From the NCBI GenBank assembly GCA_934045075.1, contig OW203737.1, positions 2,066,001 to 2,130,000 on the forward strand: 64,000 nucleotides of DNA. Reading direction: 5' to 3'. Below are positions 1-10,201 of this stretch, in pieces. The notes beneath the pieces are model-generated. The model saw only the letters and a list, made by a program, of their open reading frames with translations. It was not told the origin of the DNA and ran no database searches. Numbering within the stretch: the stretch's first letter is position 1; each line of letters begins with the position of its first letter. The position numbers and the translations under genes are program-made. This stretch comes from Yponomeuta sedellus. Its lineage: Eukaryota; Arthropoda; Insecta; Lepidoptera; Yponomeutidae.

Positions 1-90
1 TCAGTGAAATTTAGAACCTCTTTACACTATTCTCTGTATTACGTACAGATACTTACCACGGGTTAGTGCATTAAAAATAAAAATAGTAAA
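1..90 (-). mobile_element. tSINE-A 5' end with inverted tail, cut by window edge
   Basis: Bases 1-48 are antisense tSINE-A leader (ending CTGTATTACGTACAG). Bases 49-90 are the family's tail in the opposite orientation (GGGTTAGTGCATTAAAA). This is the same inverted-tail head as in the TSD-bounded copy at 3230-3453; the tRNA body lies outside the window. Confidence 0.7.
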
Positions 91-144
91 ATTATAGAAT
101 TGTTTACAATAATTTTTTTTTTGTATTTACTACAATCTACTTTA

Positions 145-292
145 AAGACCTATTTAGAGGCTAAAAGTTTCGCCCATGCCGGGACTCGAAGCCGCAACCT
201 CTGGCTAACCGTACCAGCGCTCTTCCAGCTGAGCTAATGGGCAAGTGCCGGCATCAGCGAAATTTCGAACCTTTTTACATAATTCTCTGTAT
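145..292 (-). mobile_element. tSINE-A copy
   Basis: Antisense tRNA-like body (CATGCCGGGACTCGAAGCC ... GAGCTAATGGGC) followed by leader up to ATTCTCTGTAT. Box A and box B positions are recognisable, with substitutions against the other copies. Confidence 0.8.
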
Positions 293-334
293 ATTTATTA
301 TTTTATTTAGTTTTGTTGCACGAGTTAGTGCAAC

Positions 335-590
335 AATAAATAAATAATAAATACATATTCATGGACGTATTACACAGATATCGCTAGGCCTATACTAAGT
401 ACAACCAAATGACTTGTGTTATAGGTGCTAACTCGACGATAGATTTAGTACAATAAATACATAGGTAACATCCAAGACGCGAGACGAACTAGAAAAGTTC
501 GTTTTCCTAGTTTGACCCGGCCGGGGATCGAATCCGAGACCTTCGGTTTTACAATCAGCGCGCCAAACCGCTGCGCCACCGAGGCCGTCA
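335..590 (-). mobile_element. tSINE-B, about full length
   Basis: Read on the minus strand it starts GGCCTCGGTGGCGCAGCGG (tRNA-like box A), has box B near GATTCGATCCCCGGCC, then the family body (AACTAGGAAAACGAAC ...) and an AT-rich TATTTA-type tail. Other copies lie at 2631-2882 and 55477-55726. Confidence 0.85.
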
Positions 591-702
591 AAATATAATA
601 CAATCTACTTTATTTTATCATCAAAAACTAACACAACTAAAAGTCGTGTGTCTGTAGGTTGGCACCCGCCTACTCAATGTTTCTCTCTACCACAAACTTC
701 GA

Positions 703-877
703 AGCCATATCAAAGGCCTTATGGGCGGCTTGATAACTTCTGACAGTAAGGCCCACCACTGTCTTACAATCCTCCACCAACCCGGACTTGGCCCCCGTGG
801 TAGAGTTTGGCCTAACCTTCCTGAGATGCAGGAAGAGACCCCTGCCCCAGCAGTGGGGACATACAAGGGTTGATATC
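703..877 (+). mobile_element. 5S-SINE, 5'-truncated
   Basis: Contains the 3' half of the family: CTTATGGGCGGCTTGATAAC, GACTTGGCCCCCGTGGT, GGGGACATACAAGGGTTGAT. The 5S-like promoter head is missing. Confidence 0.8.
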
Positions 878-880
878 GAA

Positions 881-1242
881 CTCAAAGACCAGTCTATCCC
901 AACATTGTAGTACAGATATAGCTAGCGATTTCAAGTACACCTTGTAGAGGGCTGTACGTGAGGCCGTAGGGGACGGTTGTATATGGGGGTGGGAAAGGGC
1001 TGCGAATATTTGGCCGGCAAAATATAGCAAAAACGGTATGCCTCCGGTTCAATTCTGATTAGACGGGTTTTTTTTCTAAAATACGCCATTCTGGAAACGT
1101 GCCTCTTAGAGTTTGTAGTGTATACAACATACGAAAAGTGTTTGTTTTATTATCATCATTCTATTCATACTTCTGTTTTTGTTAATTTAACATTTATTTT
1201 TTCATACCGCCTATGAAATTCGACGAATCGATTAAGATCTGT
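881..1242. other. No feature recognised
   Basis: I see no ORF of note, repeat match within the window, or RNA-like element here. Confidence 0.5.
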
Positions 1243-1393
1243 GTTTTTCAAAATCTGACCATTGTTTTAAGAGTTATGAGAGTTATGAATTATGAGATGA
1301 AACATAAAATCGGACAAACACACTTACATACCTACATTTATACGACCTAAACCCACTACCCTCCTTTTGGGCTTCGCCGTAGTTTGGTTAACA
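1243..1393 (+). repeat. Dispersed repeat M
   Basis: Shares AAAATCTGNCCATTG near its start and CTCCTTTTGGGCTTCGCCG near its end with 5775-6005, where the second copy is interrupted by a CR1-3' insertion. Class unknown; no terminal repeats identified. Confidence 0.5.
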
Positions 1394-1723
1394 TAGAGAT
1401 TGTTTAGCTTTCATGATTGTTTCTCGGCTTTTGGAGTGACATTATTTAATAAATGAAAAATGAAATGAAATGAAACGTTTTTATTTCAGACCGAGACCCA
1501 TACACATTCACACAGATAATTAAGACACAGAAATAAATATAAATATAAATAAATAATAAAATAATAAATGATGCTTCATGTATCTTTATTATACTTTTTG
1601 CAATTTATGTGATTATTAAGTAAGCATTTAGTTTATGTTCATCATAAGCATATTCTTGGTGAATGTGATGATATAATGAGGATGAATTAATGTAAAACTA
1701 ACTTGTTGGTGACCCTAAATATT

Positions 1724-1880
1724 TTTGAAATTGAAATTGTAAAATGTTTATTTTTCACACATAGATTAGAGAACACATGAATACTATGAACAATTAGAGA
1801 CAATATGTGATAAAAAGGATAGGGCTCAGCTAAGTGCTGTGAGTGCATGCTTCATCACAGCGCTGATTTTCAGCCCGTCC
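1724..1880 (-). mobile_element. LINE 3'-UTR fragment
   Basis: On the minus strand the sequence runs GGGCTGAAAATCAGCGC ... AATAAACATTTTACAATTTC, with a short ATTTCA-type repeat at the end. It looks like a LINE 3' end with polyadenylation signal; I know of no second copy in the window. Confidence 0.45.
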
Positions 1881-1984
1881 TTGTTCTCACTGAATTAAAT
1901 GTAATAAAAGTTAGCGGATTTTAAAAAGAGATTTATTTTATTCTATCTTATTTATTTATAGTCTCCAACAAAGTGCACGAGTTG

Positions 1985-2215
1985 TTGCTGGCAATCATGG
2001 AATCTTATCATACGTATAGGTGGCTGATGTATTAGGTTTAATATGACTTGAGAAAATATGGTCAGAGTGTAGTTTTTTTTTCCGCTGCCTTTTTTCCACT
2101 ACACTACAGCCCGAAGGCAGCGGCTTTCACTTTCATTTTACATTGTACATTGACATTCAGAAAACAGAATTTAAATTCTTTACATTGGAATAGAATTTAA
2201 ATGATTTGAATCGAA
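1985..2215 (+). mobile_element. LINE-N 3' end
   Basis: Matches 21600-21836 along its length (GGTCAGAGTG, CCACTACACTACAGCCCGAA, TGTACATTGACATTCAG). The second copy is inserted in a 5S-SINE, which shows this is a mobile 3'-end fragment. Clade not assigned. Confidence 0.65.
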
Positions 2216-2462
2216 TCGCATACAATAACAAATCGCATTGTTAACATTCACAAAGGAAATAAATGTGCTACTTAATTTAAAGGTGTCCACACTATGCTAA
2301 ACGTATATTTTAAGACGCAAGGGTTTGAAACAATTTTAAATACTATAATACCATTGCATAAAATCAAGTATTGTATTATTAAAGCTCAAAAATGACAAAA
2401 AATCATGTTTTTGTAATTTATTAGATCGGTAAAATTCGGACCCATCCCACTATTCCTGTCTT

Positions 2463-2622
2463 AGTTAGATTGAGATTTCCGCACTTTGCCTCATAGTTGG
2501 GCCATTGTACGTAGCATGCGCTGCGGTACTTTAACACTTCAGACACTAGGGTTTCCTCACGATATTTTCTTGCACGACTAGCAAGTGGCATGGCTACTAT
2601 AATTACACAACTTTGGAAACAA
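2463..2622 (-). mobile_element. tSINE-E, subtype E2 body and 3' end
   Basis: Minus strand: family body (AAAATATCGTGAGGAAACC) then the E2 3' end (CTACGTACAATGGCCCAACT ATGAGG). The same 3' end closes the Jockey-like LINE at 11165-11575, in the same sense orientation. Confidence 0.7.
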
Positions 2623-2630
2623 AAGTCAGT

Positions 2631-2882
2631 CGGCCTCGGTGGCGCAGCGGCTTAGCGCGCTGACTGTAAAACGGAAGGTCTCGGGTTCGATTCCCGGCCG
2701 GATCAAACTAGGAAACGAACTTTTCTAGTTTGTCTCGGGTCTTGGACGTTATCTATGTATTTATTGTATTAAATCTATCGTCGAGTTAGCACCTATAAAT
2801 CAAGTCATTCAGTTGTACTTAGTATAGGGCTAACGAGATCTGTGTAATATGTCCATGAATATTTATTTATTATTATTTATTG
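2631..2882 (+). mobile_element. tSINE-B, about full length
   Basis: Starts CGGCCTCGGTGGCGCAGCGG, box B GGTTCGATTCC near 2683, body, and a TATTTATTATTATTTATT tail. Plus-strand counterpart of the copy at 335-590. Confidence 0.88.
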
Positions 2883-2945
2883 GTATATGCCAGGATTTGA
2901 ACCCATGATCGGTCTATTGAGAAGCCGACGCTCTCTATTCGTGCC
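2883..2945 (-). mobile_element. tRNA-like SINE head fragment
   Basis: Minus strand carries a T-arm-like GGGTTCAAATCCTGGC preceded by a D/anticodon-arm-like stretch. Too short to assign to a family. Confidence 0.4.
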
Positions 2946-3229
2946 ATGCAATGGAATGGTTATAAGCGGAAAGCCGTTTATATTAAAAATCCCTTTTGGA
3001 CACCGCCCTCGTCTCACGTTCCTTCTACGTGTCAGGCGTGAACTGACATTTCAAAAAATATAAATCTGGGACAAAGCCGGCTTTTCACGATTTTAATACA
3101 CTCGGGACGTTGACCTATTTTAGTTATTAAGAGCTACTTGCATCGTGTAAAGTGATTTTTCTACTCTCAGATAAAAAACTCTAATGTACTTTTAGGCTCC
3201 GCCGCAGTCGGCTAGAAAAAGCGATTTTT

Positions 3230-3453
3230 AAAAACCTATTTAGAGGCTAAAAATTTCACCCATGCCGGGATTCGAACCCGCAACCTCTGGCTATCCGTGC
3301 CAACGCTCTACCAATTGAGCGAATGGGCGACTCACGGCATCAGCGAAATTTCGAACCTCTTTACACTATTCTCTGTATTACGTATTATGTCTGTATTAGG
3401 TTTTTAAATTTGTTCCTTAGCACGGGTTAGTGCATTAAAAATTAAAATAGTAT
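3230..3453 (-). mobile_element. tSINE-A with inverted-tail head, TSD-bounded
   Basis: Perfect 11-bp TSD AAGCGATTTTT (3219-3229 and 3454-3464). Minus-strand order: inverted tail (TTAATGCACTAACCCGTGC, 3397-3453), leader, tRNA-like body, sense tail ending TAGGTTTTT. The two ends of the insertion are therefore partly complementary. Confidence 0.88.
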
Positions 3454-3464
3454 AAGCGATTTTT

Positions 3465-3966
3465 TGTTCTAAAATAGTACTCGAAATTAAATGAAAAAGT
3501 TTTATTCAAAGTAGTAGCTGGGAGCCGATTCTCACTTCATTAGCAAATAAGTCGTATACGGATCTTAAGGCTTATGACTTGAATTCTATAAAAAAAAAGT
3601 TGAGCGACAGCCAAAATCTGTATTCTGAACGCTATGCAGATTGAATTCGAATGAGAAAATAAGTGTATAATGAATCTGTCGAGTTATCTTATTTTTATGG
3701 GACAAATGTCTTCGAATATTTTGCGTCTACGCTTTTAATTCTCTTGCGCGAGAATCGCTCCCAAGAAACTGCGGCTTAATGAACGTTGCAGTTCTAACTA
3801 GGCGTCCATTTCAAGGTCTAGATCATTTTGGAGAAAAAATGGACAAAGAAACACCAAACTTAGTCTTTTCATGACTCATGCATGACATGCCTATAATTGA
3901 CAATTTTGACCGCAGATTTACTGTCTAGTTTTACTTTCTAAAGTAAAGTAAACTAAAGTAAGTATA
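3465..3966. other. Mostly unrecognised; short LINE tail at 3485-3530
   Basis: AAAAAGTTTTATTCAAAGTAG (3494 on) resembles 28750 (TGTTTTATTCAAAGTAGC), an antisense LINE 3' tail. I see nothing else. Confidence 0.4.
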
Positions 3967-4212
3967 GAATCAGGCGTTACTTTGCGGAAATCCATAATAG
4001 CATTAAAAAGTTAAAAGAACTTTGCTAAATTCCGCCAAAAATCCCACAAGCACCATGCGGTTAGCTAATGCACCGCACTCCCTCCCACTTTTTCAAGCAG
4101 AAGCAAGACACGAACACCATGCGGTTAGCTAAGGGTGGTGCATTAGCTAACCGCATGGTGCTTGTGGGATTTTTGGCGGAATTTAGCAAAGTAATTTTAA
4201 CTTTTTAATGCT
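3967..4212. mobile_element. MITE-3 copy 1 (long palindrome)
   Basis: Inverted arms of about 76 bp (3999-4074 and 4137-4212) built on AATTCCGCCAAAAATCCCAC and CACCATGCGGTTAGCTAATG; the spacer holds another CACCATGCGGTTAGCTAA. The outer end GAATCAGGCGTTACTTTGCG (3967) is kept only on the left. Copies at 12262 and 16292. Confidence 0.8.
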
Positions 4213-4389
4213 AAAGTAAGTAGGCATTTATTGCAACCAACAATACAGCAAGTTTGACAAAAGAAAAATGACTTTCAAAGAACGAATCCGGATTAATGTA
4301 TTTTTTTTATTTTTTTGTTGTCAAATCAATAATCTGTAGTACTTACGGAAGTTTTACTTATAATTAAACATCCCTTGTATTAGTTAGCG

Positions 4390-4484
4390 AGGCCAAGTTC
4401 GGATTAGTGGAGGCTTGCAAGACTAGTGGCTGGTCTTACAGTCAGAAGTTTTCAAGCCGCCGTAAGGGCTCTGACTGGGCTGGA
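4390..4484 (-). mobile_element. 5S-SINE fragment, subfamily 2
   Basis: GGCCAAGTTCGGATTAGTGG, GACTAGTGGCTGGTCTTACA and TTTTCAAGCCGCC are diagnostic of subfamily 2 (compare 18855 and 29797). Confidence 0.65.
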
Positions 4485-4689
4485 GTAGGTGGAGGCCTCC
4501 GGTATGTTAGGGCTGATTCTTATATTGTACTGATCTCATAATGAATATCAAAATCACCGTTTCCCAAAATTACTGATTTACTAAATGTATTTGTTTTAGA
4601 ACGCCGGAAACTCTTATTGTCTGACAGAAAAGGTATATTCGTGATATTAAATCAAAAACAATGTTTAAGCAAAAAACCTGATAATATCA

Positions 4690-4718
4690 GCAAAGAGTTG
4701 ATATTATCAACTCTTTGC
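4690..4718. repeat. Perfect 29-bp palindrome
   Basis: Two 14-bp arms (GCAAAGAGTTGATA and its complement) around one T. It abuts a short 5S-SINE 3'-end remnant at 4719-4740 (GTCCCCACTGCTAGGGCACG). Confidence 0.85.
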
Positions 4719-4744
4719 ATGTCCCCACTGCTAGGGCACGTGAT

Positions 4745-5260
4745 GACGAAGTTAGCGAAGAGACGTAAGGAGAGTTAAAACCACCAAATATGTTATTGTA
4801 TTTCATCCCAAAATCGCTTTTCGCTTCGCTTTGTTGCAGTATTTTGGTAGTAAACTTTGCCGTCTCCTTGCCGAATGTAGGCATTATATTCTACGTATTC
4901 CGTTTACTAATGAAAACACTATTAAACAAAATACGTGGATTTCAACCCAAAAAGTATCTTATGGTGCTTGTCTGAAGCGCGAATTTGAAACAAAATACGG
5001 GATAAGATAGTGGTGAAACCTAACCAAACAAAGCGAGCGGGAAAGTTTGCTTAGACACCGACCTATTTAACTACAAATCTAATGCAAATGGCTTAAATAA
5101 ATAACTGTGTATACCATTATTGCTATTGATTCTTCATAGTTATAAACATAACTAGAATTCAGCAATTTCTTCATAAATCAAAGCATCCAGCGCCTTGATT
5201 ATGTAATACTTTGCATACATATATGTGTGCAAAAACGAAATATCTACTAGACTAAGGGCC
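4745..5260. other. No feature recognised
   Basis: Open frames here are short (up to 65 codons) and resemble nothing I know. No repeat match within the window. Confidence 0.45.
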
Positions 5261-5261
5261 G

Positions 5262-5345
5262 TACATACAGGCACATCCATTGCTTCTGGCCCGACACTAG
5301 GATACTGTGTGTCGTAAAAACCTGAAATAGCGACATAACCTGCAT
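5262..5345 (-). mobile_element. tSINE-C fragment
   Basis: CATCCATTGCTTCTGGCCC and TAGGATACTGTGTGTCGT match the antisense 3' half of tSINE-C (compare 48595-48660). Divergent. Confidence 0.6.
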
Positions 5346-5559
5346 AAAAGATCTAGGTTTGCTTATGGACTCTGAACTTAAATTTAAGAGTTATTTGATT
5401 TAGTTTTTTTGGCAGTGGTGATTTTTCTTTTTCTAAATTAGTAAGCACTCAAAGCACGTGCTCAGTTTTGTAGTGTAGTTGAAGCTGGTTTTATGCTGGC
5501 TGTCCAGGCGAGTTTTGTGTCGCCAAAGAATGGGTTTATACTCGAGTGCTGAGCTATGT

Positions 5560-5740
5560 AAACACGTCACACACTCAGGTGTTCTCACGATGTTTTCCTT
5601 CACGTTAACAAGTTGTATTGCTACTATAAGTTTACAAATGTTCTTAACTTAGAAAATTAAGTCTTTGTTACGCGCCGGAATTCGAATCCACGACCTCCCG
5701 AATGAGAGGCTGGCGTTCTACCGCTACGATACCACTAAAT
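5560..5740 (-). mobile_element. tSINE-E head and body
   Basis: Antisense body (CTCACGATGTTTTCCTTCACG) and tRNA-like head (GGAATTCGAATCCACGACC ... CTACCGCTACGATACCAC). The 3' end is not clear. Confidence 0.65.
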
Positions 5741-5774
5741 GTTAGTACTGTAAGATGCAGTTAATTAAAATTGA

Positions 5775-6005
5775 GATATGTTTTGTTAAAATCTGTCCAT
5801 TGTTTAAGGAGTTACAAGGGGACAATGAATCAGACTTACTTACATAATAGAAAATTAGAAAATTCTTTATTGCATAATAAGCATTGTTGTACAAAGGCGA
5901 GCTTAATAATTAGGAGTATTTTCTTCCAGCTAACCTTGGGCATACATAATTATGAGCCAAACACGTTACCCTCCTTTTGGACTCCGCCGCAGTCGGGTAA
6001 AAAGT
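5775..6005 (+). repeat. Dispersed repeat M, interrupted
   Basis: Starts TTTTGTTAAAATCTGTCCAT and ends CTCCGCCGCAGTCGGG. Interrupted at 5849-5942 by a CR1-3' fragment; removing that restores a sequence collinear with 1243-1393. Confidence 0.55.
5849..5942 (-). mobile_element. CR1-3' fragment inside repeat M
   Basis: AATTCTTTATTGCATAATAA ... CGAGCTTAATAATTAGGAG ... CCAGCTAACCTTGGGC is an antisense CR1-type 3' end with its stem-loop. Flanked by an 8-bp TSD TACATAAT (5841-5848, 5943-5950). Confidence 0.7.
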
Positions 6006-6880
6006 ATTCAACAAAATTATTTTTTTTTGAACTAAAACTTTCGTAAGCACAACACATTGTAGACTTTTAGACCGGATTTACTTACGGGTGTTGTTATATC
6101 GGAAAAGTCCGACCAGGTTTCGCTCCGATTCGCAGAGCTTAATCATGCTTGCTTGTCTCACACTACGGGCAAGCGCGCGGCTATTAATTATTTTTAAAAA
6201 AATATTTTTTTATAGTCCACCGCAGTTAAGTCTCTACATTTTTGATTGCATGTTCATAACATAACGTAATCGAGTATAGTGCACGAGTGTAAAGGTTGAT
6301 GCGCTGTCGACTGTGCGACTGACCTACCGAGAAGGTACAAAGGAATGTTTCCACAAATACTGGTCTCCGTGGTAGCTACCACGAAAATGCCGCAGACAAC
6401 TACCTGAAGTACAAGTGAAAGTGGTATTTTCTTCACGTAATTCTTCCTCGTAATTCACGAGGTCGTGGGTTCGAATCCCGGTATTCACTAAAGACTTTAA
6501 TTTTCTAAGTTGCGTACATTTGTACAGTGCTACACAAGTAATAAGTCTCGCGGATGTACCTGCGCAGATGACCAAATTTTGGATGTGCGGCAAGTTGATC
6601 GACCAATCAGATAGTTTCATTTTATGGCAGGCCGCGCGCTTTTGTTGCTATTGGTTGATTCAACGTCATCGATGCAGGTGACTATTAGTTTGGCAATATT
6701 AGCGTGAGTGAAATAGGTAGCCGCGGCTACTGCGGCAATCAATTCTGCTCCTTAACCGTATCGGTAAAAGATCATGTTGAATGTACTTATAGCTTCGGGT
6801 ACTTTCGTTACACTTCTTCCTAGTCTGCGCGAACGTAGATTCCCGAAGGGATTTTTATGATGTGTAGTACTGTAATGTTA
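6006..6880. other. Mostly unrecognised
   Basis: Only recognisable item is a T-arm-like GGTCGTGGGTTCGAATCCCG at about 6461-6480, probably a SINE remnant. CCAAT-like motifs occur near 6605 and 6650, but I have no evidence for a promoter. Confidence 0.4.
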
Positions 6881-6884
6881 TTGT

Positions 6885-6950
6885 AGCAATACCATGTGAA
6901 GGAAAACATCGTGAGGAAACCTGAGTTTCTAAGGTTCACGCGGGCACGCG
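6885..6950 (+). mobile_element. tSINE-E body fragment
   Basis: GTGAAGGAAAACATCGTGAG GAAACC is the invariant body motif of tSINE-E. Head and 3' end not recognised. Confidence 0.55.
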
Positions 6951-7079
6951 TGGTTTATAGGATACACATAAAAAAAGATGAACGATGTCATCCGAAGAGT
7001 TTGTTGCGAATCAAAGTTCGCCTGAGAACTCAACGATCTATGAAATATAAATATATAGGTATATTTTTAAAAATCTATA

Positions 7080-7185
7080 TTTTAGTAATAAACTAAAGTT
7101 TGATGAAGATTAAAGCAATGTTTCTAAAATTATTATGAATCTGTGGGAAAACAGCTCGCGGTGCTATGGCATAGAATTCGACGGC
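7080..7185 (+). repeat. Dispersed repeat U
   Basis: Matches the reverse complement of 26460-26575: AATAAACTAAAGTT, TTTCTAAAATTATT, GGAAAACAGCTCGCGGTG. Class unknown. Confidence 0.55.
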
Positions 7186-7189
7186 CCGA

Positions 7190-7590
7190 CGTCCAAAAGC
7201 TTTAGCTTTATTAAAGTCTTCTATCATTTTAACGACTTTTTAATTTTTTCCTCTGTCCTTTCCGACTTCTTACTATTTTGGTCATGACCACTTTAAAACT
7301 TTCGTAGCTCTGTGGTAAATTTCACTTCGTCAACAATATTTCTAGATGGAGCAGGAACACGTGACTTATTCAACCAATCAGAGGTAGCGTTTTGTTATTG
7401 CTTACTTATTGTTTTACGCTTGATTTTGGTAAGTTCATCAATTTGCGAAAATGTGGGCGTAAGATAATACAATATAATTATCTCTCGTTGTCAATCCTAC
7501 GAAAGTTTATAATTTTCCGAGGAAATTTACAAACTGGCGGATCTTGTTATTTGCCGGTGACATATATATTATGTAAAGAATTAACATTAT
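7190..7590. other. No feature recognised
   Basis: Nothing supportable. Contains ACCAATCAGAGG near 7375, an isolated CCAAT-like motif. Confidence 0.4.
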
Positions 7591-7591
7591 G

Positions 7592-7690
7592 GTTGCTGAA
7601 TGTCAATATAAAATGAAAGCCGCTGCTTCCAGGTCATGGTGTAGTGAAAAAGTGACAGCCGGGGAAGAAACTTTTCTCTAAACTAAAAAT
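7592..7690 (-). mobile_element. LINE-N 3'-end fragment
   Basis: Minus strand: CACTACACCATGACCTGGAA GCAGCGGCTTTC and ATTGACATTCAGCAACC match LINE-N (1985, 21523), with mismatches. Confidence 0.5.
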
Positions 7691-7812
7691 TCTATTCATT
7701 GTAAAATCATAATTTCGTCTATGATCTAAATCTAAAGATACTGATACCCGTAGTACCAGGAATATACTAGACGGCTGCGCCGGCCAGCTATTATAAAAAA
7801 GTATCGTTTCAA

Positions 7813-8195
7813 GAAGCGCTCCTGGCCTAGGTGAACCGAGTGATTGGAATCAATCACTCGGTTAAGCAACAACAGGCGCGGTCAGGTACGGGATTGGTTA
7901 GCGTCCCGTGACTACCATTCTACCTTTCGCGCAATTTTTTTAACAGTATGTTAAAAAAATAGCGCGAAATATTGGACATATCCGTGCTTCCGTGCTTCGC
8001 AAGGCACGTTAAGCCGTTGGTGCCGGCTGTCATATAATGGCAGTCGTTAAGCCATGTCAGAGGCCGTATGGGCGGCTTGATATTTTCTGACAGTAAGGCC
8101 CGCCACTGTCTTACAATCCTAAACCGACCCGGACTTGGCCCCCGATGGTATATGGTCTGACCTTCACAGTGGGGACATACAAGGGTTGATAACGA
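7813..8195 (+). mobile_element. 5S-SINE, full length with palindromic insertion
   Basis: Starts AGCGCTCCTGGCCTAGGTGA, has the 5S-like promoter (GGTTAAGCAACAACAGGCGC GGTCAGG) and runs to GGGTTGATAACGA. About 65 bp between GTGACTACC and CCGTGCTTCC are foreign and contain a 45-bp hairpin. Confidence 0.88.
7925..7969. repeat. 45-bp hairpin inside a 5S-SINE
   Basis: Arms of 21 bp (TTTCGCGCAATTTTTTTAACA against TGTTAAAAAAATAGCGCGAAA halves) with one mismatch and a 3-nt loop. Absent from the other 5S-SINE copies in the window. Confidence 0.85.
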
Positions 8196-8473
8196 AGTTA
8201 TATTGCAAATACAATGCTAGTTGTTCTGAAAAATACATGTAATGAATGTATATCCAAATACTATTTCCTCTCCACTAGTAGGGAATACATTACTGTGTGT
8301 CAGTGTACAATGCGGTGGCCCAGCGATGAATCAAACTGGGAATCCCCAGCTGACACCAACAATGCCATATCTGTGCCGCAAAGGTTGTACTTGGCAGCTT
8401 ACCGGACGTAGGCTGTATGTGTGTATGCTATATGTATGTAGACATATATAGGTAGTCGGAAACCTTGTTTACA
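8196..8473. other. No feature recognised
   Basis: Two overlapping short ORFs (65 and 69 codons) have no features I recognise. Not a supported gene. Confidence 0.4.
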
Positions 8474-8640
8474 TAGATATAGAACACTTTATTGAACATA
8501 AAATGGAAATTACACATATATTTCTTAACCTAAGAGTACATACGGCGGCCTTATCACTAAAAGTGATCTCTTGCAGACAACCTTTGAACGAACTGGACTA
8601 ATACATTAGAGAAGGAAGCAAATGTACAAAAAAAACATAG
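8474..8640 (-). mobile_element. CR1-3' end
   Basis: Antisense: AGAACACTTTATTGAACATA, ATTACACATATATTTCTTAA, then the stem-loop TCACTAAAAGTGA and CTCTTGCAGACAACC. Same family at 29240, 47372, 49494, 53686, 58212, 59156 and 62100. Confidence 0.75.
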
Positions 8641-8935
8641 AAAACGGTAATTTCAGAAGTACCTATATAAATACATGCCTAAACAACAGTTTGAATAAAT
8701 AATATTATCAACAGATACATACAAATAATTTATATATATGTATAAAAAAAAAGAATATTATTTATAAATACATAAATAACTAACAAAATAGACACATTAA
8801 AAGGACATAAGTAGAACACAACAACAGCAGAACAATATTAAAAAATTAAATAATAACAGTATTACAGTATTTAATTGTATTTGGTGTAGATAGATAGATA
8901 GATAGATAGATAATAGTTTAGTAAATTGTTGTAAA

Positions 8936-9536
8936 GGGGCCTCTAGACGGGCTACACTTTTTGTGAAATATTTGGCTACACTATACACTATATAATTATA
9001 ATATCTGTGTAATTTCCTACTTTATGTACAATAAAGTATTCTCTATCTATCTATCTCTATCCCGAAAATACAAAAACATTTTAATGAAGCACATGGCTGG
9101 AAAATGTATACCAGCCATTCCCGGCAACATTTCTTCAACAGTATATGGCTCAATATTTTGTCATTACACGGGCTACATACATAAACACGAACGAACCAAA
9201 ATAAAGAGAAACAAAACAAACACGAACATAGCTCTAGTCGAACAAATCGCAGAAAACTTCACTTCACGTAGCATGAAAAAGGGACGCGCTTAGGCCGTAA
9301 AGCTAGACAAGCTGAGAAAATATTGCAGTATTTTCGAGTGCAAAGCGATTGTTCCGGCCATATGGCTGGGATACTAAAAAATCATCGGATACACAAAAAT
9401 ATGTCACAATATATCCCGGCCATACTAAAAATATTGCCAAATATTTCATAGTCTAGCCGTAAACGATGGCTGATGCTACCGGCCACACATTTGCAGCTAC
9501 ACATTTTCGTGAAAATATGGCCCGTCTAGAGGCCCC
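8936..9536. mobile_element. MITE-7, about 600 bp
   Basis: Perfect 17-bp terminal inverted repeats GGGGCCTCTAGACGGGC (8936-8952 and 9520-9536). No transposase frame. A CR1-type tail (CTGTGTAATTTCC ... CTATCTATCTATC, 9001-9060) lies inside. A second end is at 19085. Confidence 0.7.
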
Positions 9537-9612
9537 ATAACACAATTACAAAAGGCGTAACGAAGGTATCAAATAATCAAAGATTTAACGATATTAGGGG
9601 AGATTCCATATT

Positions 9613-9767
9613 AAGAGCGGTTTGAAAACTTCTGACAGTAAGACCAGCCACTAGTCTTGTAAGCCTCCACTAATCCAGACTTGGCCCCCGTGGTGGAGTA
9701 CGGCCTATACCTTCCTCAGGGAAGAGACCCGGGCCCCTCGGTGGGGACATACAAGGGTTGATGTCGA
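9613..9767 (+). mobile_element. 5S-SINE 3' part, subfamily 2
   Basis: GAAAACTTCTGACAGTAAGA, CCAGCCACTAGTCTTG and CCCCTCGGTGGGGACATACA. Belongs to a block of about 310 bp repeated in inverted orientation at 18855-19168. Confidence 0.75.
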
Positions 9768-9780
9768 ATCGAAGAAACCT

Positions 9781-9900
9781 GGGACACTATTTTAAATAAA
9801 ACGCTACCAATTTTATGAATTAAAAACTTACGAACTTGCGAGAAAATATCAACTTTTGTCCTGAAATGTCAATTTTGCGGTTAGAATCCTTTTCTGTTTT
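9781..9900 (+). mobile_element. MITE-1 remnant
   Basis: CTACCAATTTTATGAA, CTTGCGAGAAAATATC and TTTTGCGGTTAGAATC track the middle of MITE-1 (compare 50140-50240) at low identity. Its right part may lie near 10150 beyond MITE-5. Confidence 0.4.
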
Positions 9901-9921
9901 TTTCCTATAAAAATAAAATAA

Positions 9922-10060
9922 GGGGGTTTTATTCATAATAGTCTGTTAACTTAAAGCTTTGCTAATTCTCGCTCTGTCTTATTGTATTGACCTAAGTCAG
10001 AATGAAAAAGAACACTCTTTAGCAGCTGTTTTAAGTTACCGGACCTTTATGAATAAGGGG
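9922..10060. mobile_element. MITE-5, about 140 bp
   Basis: Imperfect terminal inverted repeats: TTATTCATAATAGTCTGTTA ACTTAAA on the left; on the right the complement of TTATTCATAAAGGTCCGGTA ACTTAAA. No coding capacity. Confidence 0.65.
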
Positions 10061-10201
10061 ATGTTTACTAAATGAATGTCAAAGCCGTTAGTGTTACAAT
10101 TAATTGATTATGTAGAGAAGAAACTAACAACAAAAGTCCACATCTATTCTTTTTAAACCTGTTTACTAAATTGAGCAAGTAAGGTTCAATAAGTAAGTAA
10201 G

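Noticed and set aside
6600..6660. Promoter with CCAAT boxes
   Set aside because: Two CCAAT-like motifs alone, without a downstream gene or start-site signal, are not evidence for a promoter.
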